The notes beneath the pieces are model-generated. The model was not told where the DNA came from. It was given only the letters and a program-made list of their open reading frames with translations, and made no database searches. A stretch of 9,682 nt of DNA from an uncultured Pseudomonadota bacterium (GTDB taxonomy: Bacteria > Pseudomonadota > Gammaproteobacteria > Burkholderiales > Usitatibacteraceae), in assembly GCA_937898635.1 (NCBI GenBank), contig CALEJW010000084.1, forward strand, positions 1 through 9,682, written 5' to 3'. Below, piece after piece: positions 1 through 7,166 of the stretch; positions within the stretch are counted from its first letter, which is position 1; each line of letters starts with the position of its first letter. The position numbers and the translations under genes were made by a program.

Positions 1-1928
1 CCTTCGGGCGCGAAGAAGCCCACCGCCTCCTCCAGGCTCCGGGAACGCCGGAAGGGCGGCAGCGCCCGCCAGATGCGCTTGCCGTAGGGCTTGGAGACCA
101 GGCGCGGGTCGCAGATCACGAGCACGCCGCGATCGGTCTCGTCGCGGATGAGGCGGCCGGCGCCCTGCTTGAGCGCGATCACGGCCCGCGGCACCTGGTA
201 GTCCATGAAGGCGTTGCCGCCGGCGCGGTTGATCTGCTCGATGCGCGCGGCGAGGACGGGATCGTCCGGCGGGTTGAAGGGCAGCTTGTCGATAACCACC
301 ACGGCGAGCGCCTCGCCCTTCACGTCCACGCCTTCCCAGAACGACTGGCTGCCGACGAGCATCGCGTTCGGCGTGTCGCGGAAGCGCTCCAGGAGCTCGT
401 TCTTGCCCGCGGTGCCCTGCAGGAAGACGGGCCAGTCGAGGCCCGCGCCGGCGAGCTTTTCCTTCAGGCGCCCGTTCCCGATCTCCATCGCCCGCAGGCT
501 CGTGAAGAGGAGGAAGGCCCGCCCGGCGGAGGCGCGCACCACGGGGAAGACCGCGTCGATCACGGCCTCGGTGTAGCCGGGGCTGTTGGGATCGGGCAGG
601 CCCTCGGGCACGTAGAGCAGCGCCTGGGCGCCGAAGTCGTAGGGACTTTCCCAGTGGCGGGTCTCGGCCTGGGCGAGGCCCAGCTCCGACTGGTAATGGC
701 GGAAGTCGCCGCCCACCGAGAGGGTGGCGGAGGTGAAGATCCAGGCGCGCTTCCCGCCGGCGAGCTGCTGCGCGAAGATCGGCCCCACGTCGAGCGGCGT
801 GCGGTTGAGCACCGCCGACTGCGCATAGGCCTCGATCCAGCGCACCGCGCCCTCGCCCGCCTCGGCGCGCCACGCCGCCACCGCTTCGCGAAGCTCCACG
901 GCCCTCGCGTGCGCGAGGCGTAGCTCGTCGGCACGCTCGGCCTGCGCCGCGAGCAGTTCCGCGAGGCCCCCGAGTTTTTCGTCGAGTGCGTCGAGGGCCT
1001 TGCCGAGCTCCGCGTTGGCCATGAGCTGGGCGGCGCCGAAGCGGCCCGTGCCCGCGCCGAGGGCGATGCGCACGTCGCGGCCCGCGCGTTCGGCGGCCTG
1101 CGCGGCCTCGCCGATCGCCGGGCTTTCCTTCGCGTGCTGGACCTGGGCCATCCGGGCGTCGCGCGCGAGCTCCGCCACCTGGGCGGTCGACACCGATTGC
1201 CCGAAGAAGAGGCGCGCGAGGTCCGGGAGGTGGTGCGCCTCGTCGAAGACGATCGTGTTGGCGCTGGGCAGGAGGTCCGTGACGCCCTCGTCGCGCAGCA
1301 CCACGTCGGCGAAGAAGAGGTGGTGGTTCACGACCACGAGGTCGGCGTCGTTGGCGGCCTTGCGCGCCTTCATCACGAAGCAGTCCTCGTAGTGGCGGCA
1401 CTTCGAGCCGAGGCAGTTCTCGCGCGTGGAGGTGGCGCGCGCCCAGGCGCCCGAGAACTCGGGCACCTCGAGGCACTCGGCGCGGTCGCCCGAGGCCGAG
1501 CGCCCGGCGAAGCGGGCGATGGCGTGGATGTCGCGCGCCTCCTCGCGGGAGGCGAAGGTGCCGCCCGCGGCCGCCTCCTCCACGTGGTGCAGGCAGACAT
1601 AGTTGGCGCGCCCCTTGAGGAGCGCCAGCGAGGCGGGAACGCCCAGGGTGTCGCGGACCAGCGGCAGGTCGCGGTGGAAGAGCTGGTCCTGGAGCGTCTT
1701 GGTGCCGGTGGAGACGATGACGCGCCCCCCCGCGATGAGGGCGGGCGCGAGGTAGGCGAAGGTCTTGCCCGTCCCGGTGCCGGCTTCCGCGATGAGCACG
1801 CCCGCGCTCTCGATGGTGGCGAGGACGGCCTGCGCGAACTCGAGCTGCTGCTCGCGCACGCGCCAGCCCTCGAGCGCCCGGGCGAAGGTGCCGCCGGCGG
1901 CGAAGTGGCTCGCGAGGTCGATCGTCAC
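1..1928 (-). CDS. yoaA: YoaA/DinG-family Fe-S DNA helicase, 3' end cut by the window
   Basis: This is an XPD-like superfamily 2, 5'-to-3' ATP-dependent DNA helicase; the E. coli relatives YoaA and DinG act in replication repair and resolving unusual DNA structures. I read 642 codons, and the frame is still open at base 1. Visible motifs are Walker A EAGTGTGKT (residues 48-56), DEAH (229-232) and motif VI QGAGRLIR (588-595). Four cysteines fit the 4Fe-4S ligands: C112 (NYVC), C172, C177 and C183 (NCLGSKC then EDC). E. coli YoaA is about 636 residues (recalled), so probably only the extreme C-terminus is missing. The GTG start at 1926-1928 is chosen because the protein then begins MTIDLASHF and overlaps the natB stop as GTGA. 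No Shine-Dalgarno precedes it, so translation is probably coupled to natB. YoaA rather than DinG is favoured by length and by the C-terminal sequence; this is less sure than the family. Confidence 0.93.
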   Translation of the reverse strand, partial: MTIDLASHFAAGGTFARALEGWRVREQQLEFAQAVLATIESAGVLIAEAGTGTGKTFAYLAPALIAGGRVIVSTGTKTLQDQLFHRDLPLVRDTLGVPASLALLKGRANYVCLHHVEEAAAGGTFASREEARDIHAIARFAGRSASGDRAECLEVPEFSGAWARATSTRENCLGSKCRHYEDCFVMKARKAANDADLVVVNHHLFFADVVLRDEGVTDLLPSANTIVFDEAHHLPDLARLFFGQSVSTAQVAELARDARMAQVQHAKESPAIGEAAQAAERAGRDVRIALGAGTGRFGAAQLMANAELGKALDALDEKLGGLAELLAAQAERADELRLAHARAVELREAVAAWRAEAGEGAVRWIEAYAQSAVLNRTPLDVGPIFAQQLAGGKRAWIFTSATLSVGGDFRHYQSELGLAQAETRHWESPYDFGAQALLYVPEGLPDPNSPGYTEAVIDAVFPVVRASAGRAFLLFTSLRAMEIGNGRLKEKLAGAGLDWPVFLQGTAGKNELLERFRDTPNAMLVGSQSFWEGVDVKGEALAVVVIDKLPFNPPDDPVLAARIEQINRAGGNAFMDYQVPRAVIALKQGAGRLIRDETDRGVLVICDPRLVSKPYGKRIWRALPPFRRSRSLEEAVGFFAPE

Positions 1929-3100
1929 GAGCGGCCGAACACGATGCGCTCGTCCCGGAGCAGCCGCGCCACGGCCGCGACGGCCGCGACCGCGAGGACG
2001 AGCGCGACGGCCCCGGGCACGAGCGCGTCCTGGACCCCGAGCCCCTCGCCGCGCAGCACGCGGGTGAGCGCCATGAGCTGGCCCAGCGCGGGGACGGCGG
2101 CCTGCCACGGGGCCTCGCGCGCGCCGCTGAACATCACGGCGAGCGGCACGAGGGTGACCGCGGTGGCGAGGTAGCTCACGTAGGTCTGCGCCTCGCGGTA
2201 GCTGCGGCCGTAGGTCGAGATGAGCATCTGCGCGGCCGAGGTGAGCGCGGCGAGCGGCACGACGACCACGAGGAAGAGCCCGAGCTCCGGCAGGCCGAAC
2301 TGCAGCAGCGCCGGAAGCTTGCGCTCCGCGAAGAGCCGCGAGGCCGTGACGAAGCCCGCGAGCGTTACGGCGACCACGGCCGAGGCGCTCGCCCAGGCCG
2401 CGAGCCACTTGCCGGTCGCGAGGACCGCCGTCGGCACGGGGTTGGCGAGGAGGGGCTCGAGGGAGCCGCGCTCGCGCTCGCCCGCCGTGGCGTCGATGGC
2501 GAGCGTCATCCCGCCGAGCAGCGGCGCGAGGAGGGCGAACATGGGAATGATGAAGAGCAGCACCGCACCCCTTTGCTGCGGCGTGGCCGCATTGACGCGA
2601 TCGACCTTGGCGCTCTCGGTGAGCGAGGGGCTCACCCCGCGCGCCATCAGGCGAAGCTGCGCGGTCTCCCGGTTGAAGGCCTCCAGCAGCCGCGAGGACT
2701 GGCGGATGGCCGGGCCGGACTCGGTGCGCGAATCGTCGAAGACGAGCTGGACCCGCGCGTCCTCGTGGGCGAGCCAGCGCTCGTGGAAATCCGCCGGCAC
2801 CACGATCACCGCGTCCAGGCGCCCGGCCTTCACGCGCTCGGCGTAGTCGCCGGGGGCCTTCTCGATCTCAACGTCGGCGCGCCGCAGGAAGTTGACGAGC
2901 GCCGGCGCGTGCTCGGCGCCCGCCATGCGCACCTTGAGGTGCGCGGCGCGCTCCTCGAGCCCCGAGACGAACTGCGCCACGAGCACGAGCGTGACGGGGC
3001 CGGTGACGATCGAGGCGACGAGCACCATGAGCGCCGTGCGCCGGTCGCGAAGCGCATCGCGGACCTCCTTCGCGAAGACGGCGAGGACGCGCGCGATCAC
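1925..3100 (-). CDS. natB: ABC-2 type exporter permease, NatB-like
   Basis: This is the membrane subunit of an ABC exporter, 391 residues from a GTG start (VIARVLAVFAKEVRDALRDR). The layout is typical of NatB-type ABC-2 permeases. There is one N-terminal membrane segment (about 22-45), then a long soluble, presumably extracytoplasmic region (about 46-175), then a cluster of hydrophobic segments (about 178-203, 225-252, 270-295, 305-325 and 360-380). The signature GERERGSLEPLLANPV lies at 207-222 after the second membrane segment. The family founder, B. subtilis NatAB, exports Na+, but the substrate here cannot be read from sequence. The open frame extends further upstream, but that part is arginine-rich out-of-frame translation of natA; the GTG at 3098-3100 overlaps the natA stop as GTGA and gives the family N-terminus. 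A weak purine run (GGGGG) lies about 10 bases upstream. It is the third gene of the four-gene chain. Confidence 0.92.
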   Translation of the reverse strand: MIARVLAVFAKEVRDALRDRRTALMVLVASIVTGPVTLVLVAQFVSGLEERAAHLKVRMAGAEHAPALVNFLRRADVEIEKAPGDYAERVKAGRLDAVIVVPADFHERWLAHEDARVQLVFDDSRTESGPAIRQSSRLLEAFNRETAQLRLMARGVSPSLTESAKVDRVNAATPQQRGAVLLFIIPMFALLAPLLGGMTLAIDATAGERERGSLEPLLANPVPTAVLATGKWLAAWASASAVVAVTLAGFVTASRLFAERKLPALLQFGLPELGLFLVVVVPLAALTSAAQMLISTYGRSYREAQTYVSYLATAVTLVPLAVMFSGAREAPWQAAVPALGQLMALTRVLRGEGLGVQDALVPGAVALVLAVAAVAAVARLLRDERIVFGRS

Positions 3101-3831
3101 GGCCCGGCCCCCGGCGCGGCGCCCGAGAGGCGCACGAAGGCCTCCTCGAGGTCCTCGCAGCCGGCCGCCTCGCGAAGCGCCGCGGGGGTGCCCGCGGCGC
3201 GCACCACGCCGCCGGCGACGATCACGATCTCGTCGCAGAGCGCGGCCACCTCCTGCATCACGTGGCTCGAGAAGAGGACGCACTTGCCCGCCTCGCGCAG
3301 GCGCCGCACGGCGTCGCGCAGGTTGCGCGTGGTCATCACGTCCAGGCCGTTGGTCGGCTCGTCGAGGATCACGTTGGGCGGGTCGTGCACGAGCGCGCGG
3401 GCGATGGCGACCTTCATGCGCTCGCCCTGGGAAAAGCCCTCCGTGCGCCGGTCGAGGAGCGGCTCGAGGTCGAGGAGCGCGGCCAGGCGCGCCGTCGACT
3501 CGGCCACGCGCGATCGCGCGAGCCCGCGAAGCTCCCCGTAGTAGGCGATGTTCTCCCGCGCCGTGAGCCGCGCGTAGAGCCCGCGGGCGTCCGAGAGCGC
3601 GCCGATTCTCGCGCGCACGGCGAGCGGGTCGCGCGCGGCGTCGATCCCGTCGACCGCCACCGTGCCCGAGGTGGGCGCGAGGAGCGTCGAAATCATGCGC
3701 AGCGTCGTGGTCTTGCCCGCCCCGTTGGGCCCGAGGAGCCCCGTCACCCGGCCGTCGGCGGCCTCGAGCGAGACCTCGCGCACCGCCTCGACGGCGCCGA
3801 AGCGCTTGGCGAGCTTCGCGGCCGCGATCAC
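3097..3831 (-). CDS. natA: ABC exporter ATP-binding protein, NatA-like
   Basis: This is the cytoplasmic ATPase partner of the NatB-like permease, 244 residues from a GTG start (VIAAAKLAKRFGAVEAV). Walker A is GPNGAGKT (34-41), the ABC signature is FSQGERMKVAIARAL (133-147), Walker B is VILDEP (154-159), the D-loop is NGLD (161-164), and the switch histidine sits in LFSSHVMQE. The Q-loop region reads IGALSDARGLYARLTARENI, with no glutamine at the usual place. I recall the same LSDARGLY pattern as normal for NatA-type ATPases. The GTG at 3829-3831 overlaps the upstream peptidase stop (GTGA), and the gene's own TGA overlaps the natB start in the same way. The open frame continues about 480 codons upstream, but that extension is out-of-frame reading of the peptidase gene. 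No Shine-Dalgarno is visible, so coupling to the peptidase is likely. Confidence 0.94.
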   Translation of the reverse strand: MIAAAKLAKRFGAVEAVREVSLEAADGRVTGLLGPNGAGKTTTLRMISTLLAPTSGTVAVDGIDAARDPLAVRARIGALSDARGLYARLTARENIAYYGELRGLARSRVAESTARLAALLDLEPLLDRRTEGFSQGERMKVAIARALVHDPPNVILDEPTNGLDVMTTRNLRDAVRRLREAGKCVLFSSHVMQEVAALCDEIVIVAGGVVRAAGTPAALREAAGCEDLEEAFVRLSGAAPGAGP

Positions 3832-5306
3832 GGCGGCGTGCCCACGGGCAGGAAGAAGAGCGGCCGCGGAATGCGCCGCAGGCAGGCCGCGTCCAGGCCG
3901 CGCGCGTCGGCCTCGCGGACGAACTTCTCGATGAGGCGCGGGGCGCAGCCGTTCCCGCTCACGCCGTGCGAGAGGTGGGGCGCCACGAGGTGCCTCGCGT
4001 TGGGCAGGCGCGCGACGACCGCCTCGCCGTGGCGCGGCGGCGTCGCCGGGTCGATGCCGCCCGAGAGCACGAGCACCGGCACGTCGCTCCGGACCGGCTC
4101 GTAGTAGTCCGCCGGCAGCTTCGCCCGCGGCCAGTGCCGGCAGGCGCGCAGGAAATCGTCGACGAGCGCCCGGCCGAAGAATCCCCGCGAGGCCGCGGCG
4201 AGGTCCTCGGGCGTGATGAGCGGCACGTCCTCGGAGCAGATGACCGCCAGGTGCAGGCCGACGGCCAGGTTGTCGGCCATGTCCTGGGTGAACTCGAGGT
4301 TCTGCGCGAGCAGCGGGTTGAAGTCGCCGCGGCCGGCCCGGGCGATCGCGAGCGGCAGGAGGCTCGCGAGTTGCGGCGCGTAGAGGGGGCGGAAGAGCCC
4401 GGAGAGCAGCACGCCCTCGGTCACCTTGACGCCCTGGGGCTCGCCGGTGACGGGATCGGCGATCGCCACCCAGGCGGGCTTGCGCACCAGACGCGAGCGC
4501 AGCTCGCTCAGCTCCCGGCGCAGGTCCGGAAAGGTCCTCGCACAGGCCTCCTCGGCCTCGCAGTCGTCGAGCAGGCGCTCGAAGGCCGCCTCGCCGTCGG
4601 CCACGAAGGAAAGCGGCAGCTTCATGCCCATGGGCGCGACGCCGTCCATCGTGGCGGTGCGCACGCGCGACGGATGGCGGCGGATGAACTCGAGCGCGAG
4701 GCGCGTGCCGTAGGAGCCGCCCCACAGGTTCACGCGGGCGAGCCCCAGCGCGCCGAGCACCTCGTCCAGGTCGGCGACGGCGGCAGGGGTCGCGTACTGG
4801 CGGGGATCGGCGTCGAGCGCGGCGAGGCAATCGGCGACCATCCGCTCGGGCAGCGCGTCCTCGAACACCGACTGCAGCCCGGATTCCTCCTCGGGCTCGC
4901 AGTCGAGCGGATGCGAGCCGCCGGTGCCGCGCTGGTCGACGAGCACGATGTCGCGCTGGTCGTTCAGCCTCGAGAAGAGCGCCGCCACCTGCGGGGCCAG
5001 CGCGATGGCGCCCTGCCCCGGGCCGCCGGCGAGCACGACGATCGGGTCGGGCTCGGCGTCGCGCCGGCGCGCCGGAACCACGGCCACGCGGATCGCGATC
5101 CGGCGGCCCGTGGCGGCCTCGCGGTCCTCCCAGACCTCGTGGCGGCCGCAGAGCGCGGCCCGGTCGAGGCCCGGCAGGCGGCACTCGGCGAGCTTCAGGG
5201 AGCCGCGCACGCCCTCGGGCGGCGGGGAGCAGGAGGCGGCGGCGAGCGTCGCCGTCGCCAGGAGGCATCTCAGGAGCAAGACGGATCGCGTGGGGCGTCG
5301 AGGCAA
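3828..5306 (-). CDS. Secreted or lipoprotein S33-family (TAP-like) peptidase, alpha/beta hydrolase
   Basis: This is a probable proline-iminopeptidase/tripeptidyl-aminopeptidase-like alpha/beta hydrolase. Numbered from the TTG at 5304-5306 it has 492 residues. Visible features are an oxyanion segment VVLAGGPGQG, a nucleophile elbow GGSYGT with Ser198, Asp419 in SGGIDPATPP and His447 in LSHGVSGNGC, in the correct order for a catalytic triad. The C-terminal third matches the TAP-like domain layout. The N-terminus is a signal peptide ending LAAASC, with Cys26 as a possible lipid attachment site; the -3 residue is Ala rather than the usual Leu, so lipidation is uncertain. There is no ATG near the start. 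TTG at 5306 lies only 7 bases after a TATACT box; the in-frame TTG at 5277-5279 gives a shorter signal (MLLRCLLATATLAAASC) and a leader of about 27 nt. Neither has a Shine-Dalgarno. Natural substrates are unknown. It is first in the chain with NatAB and the helicase. Confidence 0.88.
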   Translation of the reverse strand: MPRRPTRSVLLLRCLLATATLAAASCSPPPEGVRGSLKLAECRLPGLDRAALCGRHEVWEDREAATGRRIAIRVAVVPARRRDAEPDPIVVLAGGPGQGAIALAPQVAALFSRLNDQRDIVLVDQRGTGGSHPLDCEPEEESGLQSVFEDALPERMVADCLAALDADPRQYATPAAVADLDEVLGALGLARVNLWGGSYGTRLALEFIRRHPSRVRTATMDGVAPMGMKLPLSFVADGEAAFERLLDDCEAEEACARTFPDLRRELSELRSRLVRKPAWVAIADPVTGEPQGVKVTEGVLLSGLFRPLYAPQLASLLPLAIARAGRGDFNPLLAQNLEFTQDMADNLAVGLHLAVICSEDVPLITPEDLAAASRGFFGRALVDDFLRACRHWPRAKLPADYYEPVRSDVPVLVLSGGIDPATPPRHGEAVVARLPNARHLVAPHLSHGVSGNGCAPRLIEKFVREADARGLDAACLRRIPRPLFFLPVGTPP

Positions 5307-5379
5307 GCGCGAAGTATAGCCGTTGGGCGCCGCCTTCCCGGGCAGCGCTGCCGCCCTTCCCCCTTGGAGGGCCGGCCCG
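5307..5379. other. Intergenic gap with two short palindromes
   Basis: This 73-base gap separates the EAL gene stop from the peptidase gene. It holds the palindromes GGCAGCGCTGCC (5341-5352) and GGGCCGGCCC (5369-5378), and the TATACT box. No T-run follows either palindrome on the minus strand, so I see no convincing intrinsic terminator after the EAL gene. Read-through into the peptidase chain is possible. Confidence 0.45.
5313..5318 (-). promoter_or_regulatory. Candidate -10 element (TATACT) for the peptidase-natAB-helicase chain
   Basis: The minus strand reads GGCTATACTTCGCGC; TATACT matches 5 of 6 bases of the sigma70 -10 consensus. No TTGACA-like -35 lies 16-18 bases upstream. The predicted transcription start, around 5306, coincides with the upstream TTG codon. 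Translation is therefore either leaderless or starts at the internal TTG at 5279. Confidence 0.5.
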
Positions 5380-6129
5380 CTAGGCGAGACCGGCGCCGGG
5401 CCGTCCGATGAACCACCCCTGCGCGAGGGCGATGCCCAGGCGGCGCGCGACCCGGAAGTCCTCGGCCACCTCGACGCCCTCGGCGATCAGCTGCGAGCCG
5501 CAGCGCCGCGCGATGTGCTGCATCGAGCGCAGGAACTGGCGCTTGACCGCGTCGCGGGCGATGCCGCGCACGAAGTGCTTGTCCGCCTTCACGAACTCCG
5601 GCCTCAGCTCCGACCACAGCCTGAGCGACGAGAAGCCCTCGCCCAGGTCGTCGAGGGCGACGCGGAAACCCATCGAGCGGTAGAGCAGCAGCGAGGCGCG
5701 CAGGTGGCGAAGGTCGATCGCGGGATAGTCCTCGGTGAGCTCGATCACCATGCTCGCGGGGCGCAGCTCCAGGCCCTCGAGGAAGCGCCGCGCCCGCGCC
5801 GGCTCGAATCCCGGGCGCTGCACGAGCCGCGGCGACATGTTGAGGAAGAGCAGCCCGCGCGAGCCCTGGGCCGAGAAGGCGCGCAGCGTCTCCTGGATGC
5901 AGACGATCGCGAGGCTCTCGTAGCAGCCGGCCTCGCGCGCGGCGGCGAAGAGCGCGGTCGGGGACTCGAGCCAGCTTCCGGCGGGCCCGCGCACCAGCGC
6001 CTCGTGGCCCACGATGCCGCCGTCGGCGAGGGCGAGGATCGGCTGGAAGACGACGCTGATCGCGCGCCCCTCGATCACCTCGCCCAGGCTCTCGGGGCCG
6101 AAGCGTTCGGGGGCGGGAGCGGTCGTCAT
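5380..6129 (-). CDS. EAL-only c-di-GMP phosphodiesterase
   Basis: This is a stand-alone EAL domain of 249 residues, predicted to hydrolyse the second messenger c-di-GMP to pGpG in the cytoplasm. The catalytic set is complete: EALVR (43-47), Asn97 (FLNMSP), Glu130 (IELTE), Asp160-Asp161 (ALDDLGEGF), Lys181 (EFVKAD), Glu217 and Glu220 (AEGVE) and Gln237 (AQGWFIGRP). The DDFG motif is DDLG here, a mild change. There is no GGDEF, PAS, CBS, receiver or membrane segment, so the sensing input is not in this protein; the N-terminus before the domain is only about 20 residues. The ATG at 6127-6129 has a good Shine-Dalgarno (GAGGA, 6138-6142, spacing 8). It follows the dienelactone hydrolase gene after 55 bases containing a strong hairpin. 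Enzymatic activity is inferred from motif completeness. Confidence 0.93.
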   Translation of the reverse strand: MTTAPAPERFGPESLGEVIEGRAISVVFQPILALADGGIVGHEALVRGPAGSWLESPTALFAAAREAGCYESLAIVCIQETLRAFSAQGSRGLLFLNMSPRLVQRPGFEPARARRFLEGLELRPASMVIELTEDYPAIDLRHLRASLLLYRSMGFRVALDDLGEGFSSLRLWSELRPEFVKADKHFVRGIARDAVKRQFLRSMQHIARRCGSQLIAEGVEVAEDFRVARRLGIALAQGWFIGRPGAGLA

Positions 6130-6146
6130 GGATCGGATCCTCGCGC

Positions 6147-6172
6147 CCGGCGCGGCCGCAACGCCGCGCCGG
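6147..6172 (-). terminator. GC-rich hairpin between the hydrolase and EAL genes, no T-run
   Basis: CCGGCGCGGC and GCCGCGCCGG form a perfect 10-bp stem around a 6-base loop. It lies 12 bases after the hydrolase stop and immediately before the EAL gene's Shine-Dalgarno. Because no T-run follows, it is a poor intrinsic terminator. It may instead stabilise the upstream message 3' end or reduce read-through into the EAL gene. Confidence 0.4.
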
Positions 6173-6184
6173 CGGGAGCGCCCG

Positions 6185-7048
6185 TCAGGCCACGCCGTGG
6201 CGCTTGAACCAGTCGAGGAGCCGCTTCCAGCCGTCGTCGGCCGCTTCCTTGCGGTAGCTCGGCCGGTAGTCGGCGTGGAAGCCGTGGGGCATGCCGGGAT
6301 AGGTGTGGATCTCCGAGGGCTTGCCCGCGGCCTTGAGCGCGGCGCGCATCCGGTCCACGGTGTCGTTCGGGATTCCGCCGTCGGCCCCGCCGTAAAGCCC
6401 CAGCACCGGCGCGTGGAGGTCCTTCACGAGGTCGATCGGGTGCTTCGGCGAGAGTTCGCTCGCCTGGCCCACCACGCGGCCGTACCAGGCGACCCCCGCC
6501 TTGAGCTTCGGGTTGTGGGCGCTGTAGAGCCAGACCACGCGCCCGCCCCAGCAGAACCCGGTGACGGCGAGCTTGTCGGGGTGGCCGCCGTGGCTCGCGG
6601 CCCAGGCGGCCGCGGCGTCGAGGTCCGCCATCACCTGGGCGTCGGGCACCTTCGCGACGATGGGGCGGATCCTGTCGATGTCGTCGAGCTTCGAGACGTC
6701 GCCCTGGCGCGCGTAGAGCTCCGGCGCGATGGCGAGGTAGCCGAGCTTCGCGAAGCGCCGGCAGACGTCCTTGATGTGCTCGTGCACGCCGAAGATCTCC
6801 TGCACCACGAGCACCGTGGGGAGGTTGCGGCCGCCTTCCGGCATGGCCCGGTAGGCGGGCATCTCCCCGTCCTTCACGGGGATCTTCACCTCGCCCGCGG
6901 CGAGCCCTTTCGCGTCGGTGCTGATCACCGTGGACGCGGCCACGGGAAGGACGGCGGCGGCGAAGCCGGTCGCAAGTGTCGTCACGACGAATTCCCTCCT
7001 GGTGAACTGGGTCCTGGGCTCGAAGTTGATGAAGTCCGGGTCGTGCAT
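6185..7048 (-). CDS. Tat-exported dienelactone hydrolase family protein
   Basis: This is an alpha/beta hydrolase of the dienelactone hydrolase (carboxymethylenebutenolidase-like) family, 287 residues. The N-terminus MHDPDFINFEPRTQFTRREF carries a twin-arginine motif (TRREFVV, 16-22) followed by a hydrophobic, alanine-rich stretch to about residue 40, so export of the folded enzyme to the periplasm is predicted. Expected catalytic residues are Cys166 in GFCWGG, Asp223 in GGADGGI and His255 in MPHGF. Glu84 in VQEIFG matches the family glutamate that sets the Cys nucleophile. Family members with a long N-terminal leader occur in many proteobacteria, and few have a proven substrate. A role in chloroaromatic degradation should not be assumed, because no catabolic genes lie nearby. 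The ATG at 7046-7048 has GAGGA 4 bases upstream. A TATAAT box lies about 50 bases upstream, so it probably has its own promoter. Confidence 0.93.
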   Translation of the reverse strand: MHDPDFINFEPRTQFTRREFVVTTLATGFAAAVLPVAASTVISTDAKGLAAGEVKIPVKDGEMPAYRAMPEGGRNLPTVLVVQEIFGVHEHIKDVCRRFAKLGYLAIAPELYARQGDVSKLDDIDRIRPIVAKVPDAQVMADLDAAAAWAASHGGHPDKLAVTGFCWGGRVVWLYSAHNPKLKAGVAWYGRVVGQASELSPKHPIDLVKDLHAPVLGLYGGADGGIPNDTVDRMRAALKAAGKPSEIHTYPGMPHGFHADYRPSYRKEAADDGWKRLLDWFKRHGVA

Positions 7049-7098
7049 GAAGTCCTCGGCATGGCGGTTGTCGGAACGGGAGGAGACAGCGAGCGGCG

Positions 7099-7104
7099 AT
7101 TATA
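7099..7104 (-). promoter_or_regulatory. -10 element (TATAAT) of the dienelactone hydrolase gene
   Basis: There is a perfect TATAAT on the minus strand, giving a predicted start near 7092 and a leader of about 43 nt. The -35 position falls inside the T-run of the dksA terminator (TTTTTC or CTTTTT), a poor match to TTGACA. The promoter is therefore either weak or activator-dependent. Confidence 0.6.
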
Positions 7105-7113
7105 GGTTCGCGC

Positions 7114-7148
7114 GGCCAAAGAAAAAGGGTGCCAAAGGGCACCCTTTT
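7114..7148 (-). terminator. Intrinsic terminator of dksA
   Basis: On the minus strand, AAAAGGGTGCC (7148-7138), a 4-base loop CTTT (7137-7134) and GGCACCCTTTT (7133-7123) form a perfect 11-bp stem. It is followed by a T-rich run (TCTTT) that extends the stem's own Ts. It begins 18 bases after the dksA stop and is a textbook Rho-independent terminator. No plus-strand gene points into it. Confidence 0.9.
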
Positions 7149-7166
7149 CCGGGGGAATTGCGCTTG

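Noticed and set aside
1134..2174. Plus-strand open frame of 346 codons opposite the helicase and natB
   Set aside because: Its composition (runs of Ala, Arg, Gly, His, Glu) is typical of antisense reading of GC-rich genes; no motifs, and the minus strand holds clear conserved proteins.
1925..3283. Upstream extension of the natB frame beyond 3100
   Set aside because: The extra 61 residues are Arg/Gly-rich out-of-frame reading of natA; the family N-terminus begins at the GTG at 3098-3100.
3097..5268. 723-codon minus-strand reading that would fuse a long N-terminus to NatA
   Set aside because: The first 480 or so residues are Arg/Ala-rich frame-shifted translation of the peptidase; the real start is the GTG at 3829-3831.
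5341..5378. Palindromes as a terminator for the EAL gene
   Set aside because: The GGCAGCGCTGCC and GGGCCGGCCC stems are short and no T-run follows on the minus strand.
3966..5411. Plus-strand open frame of 481 codons opposite the peptidase
   Set aside because: Shadow of a strongly supported minus-strand gene; no domain or ribosome site.
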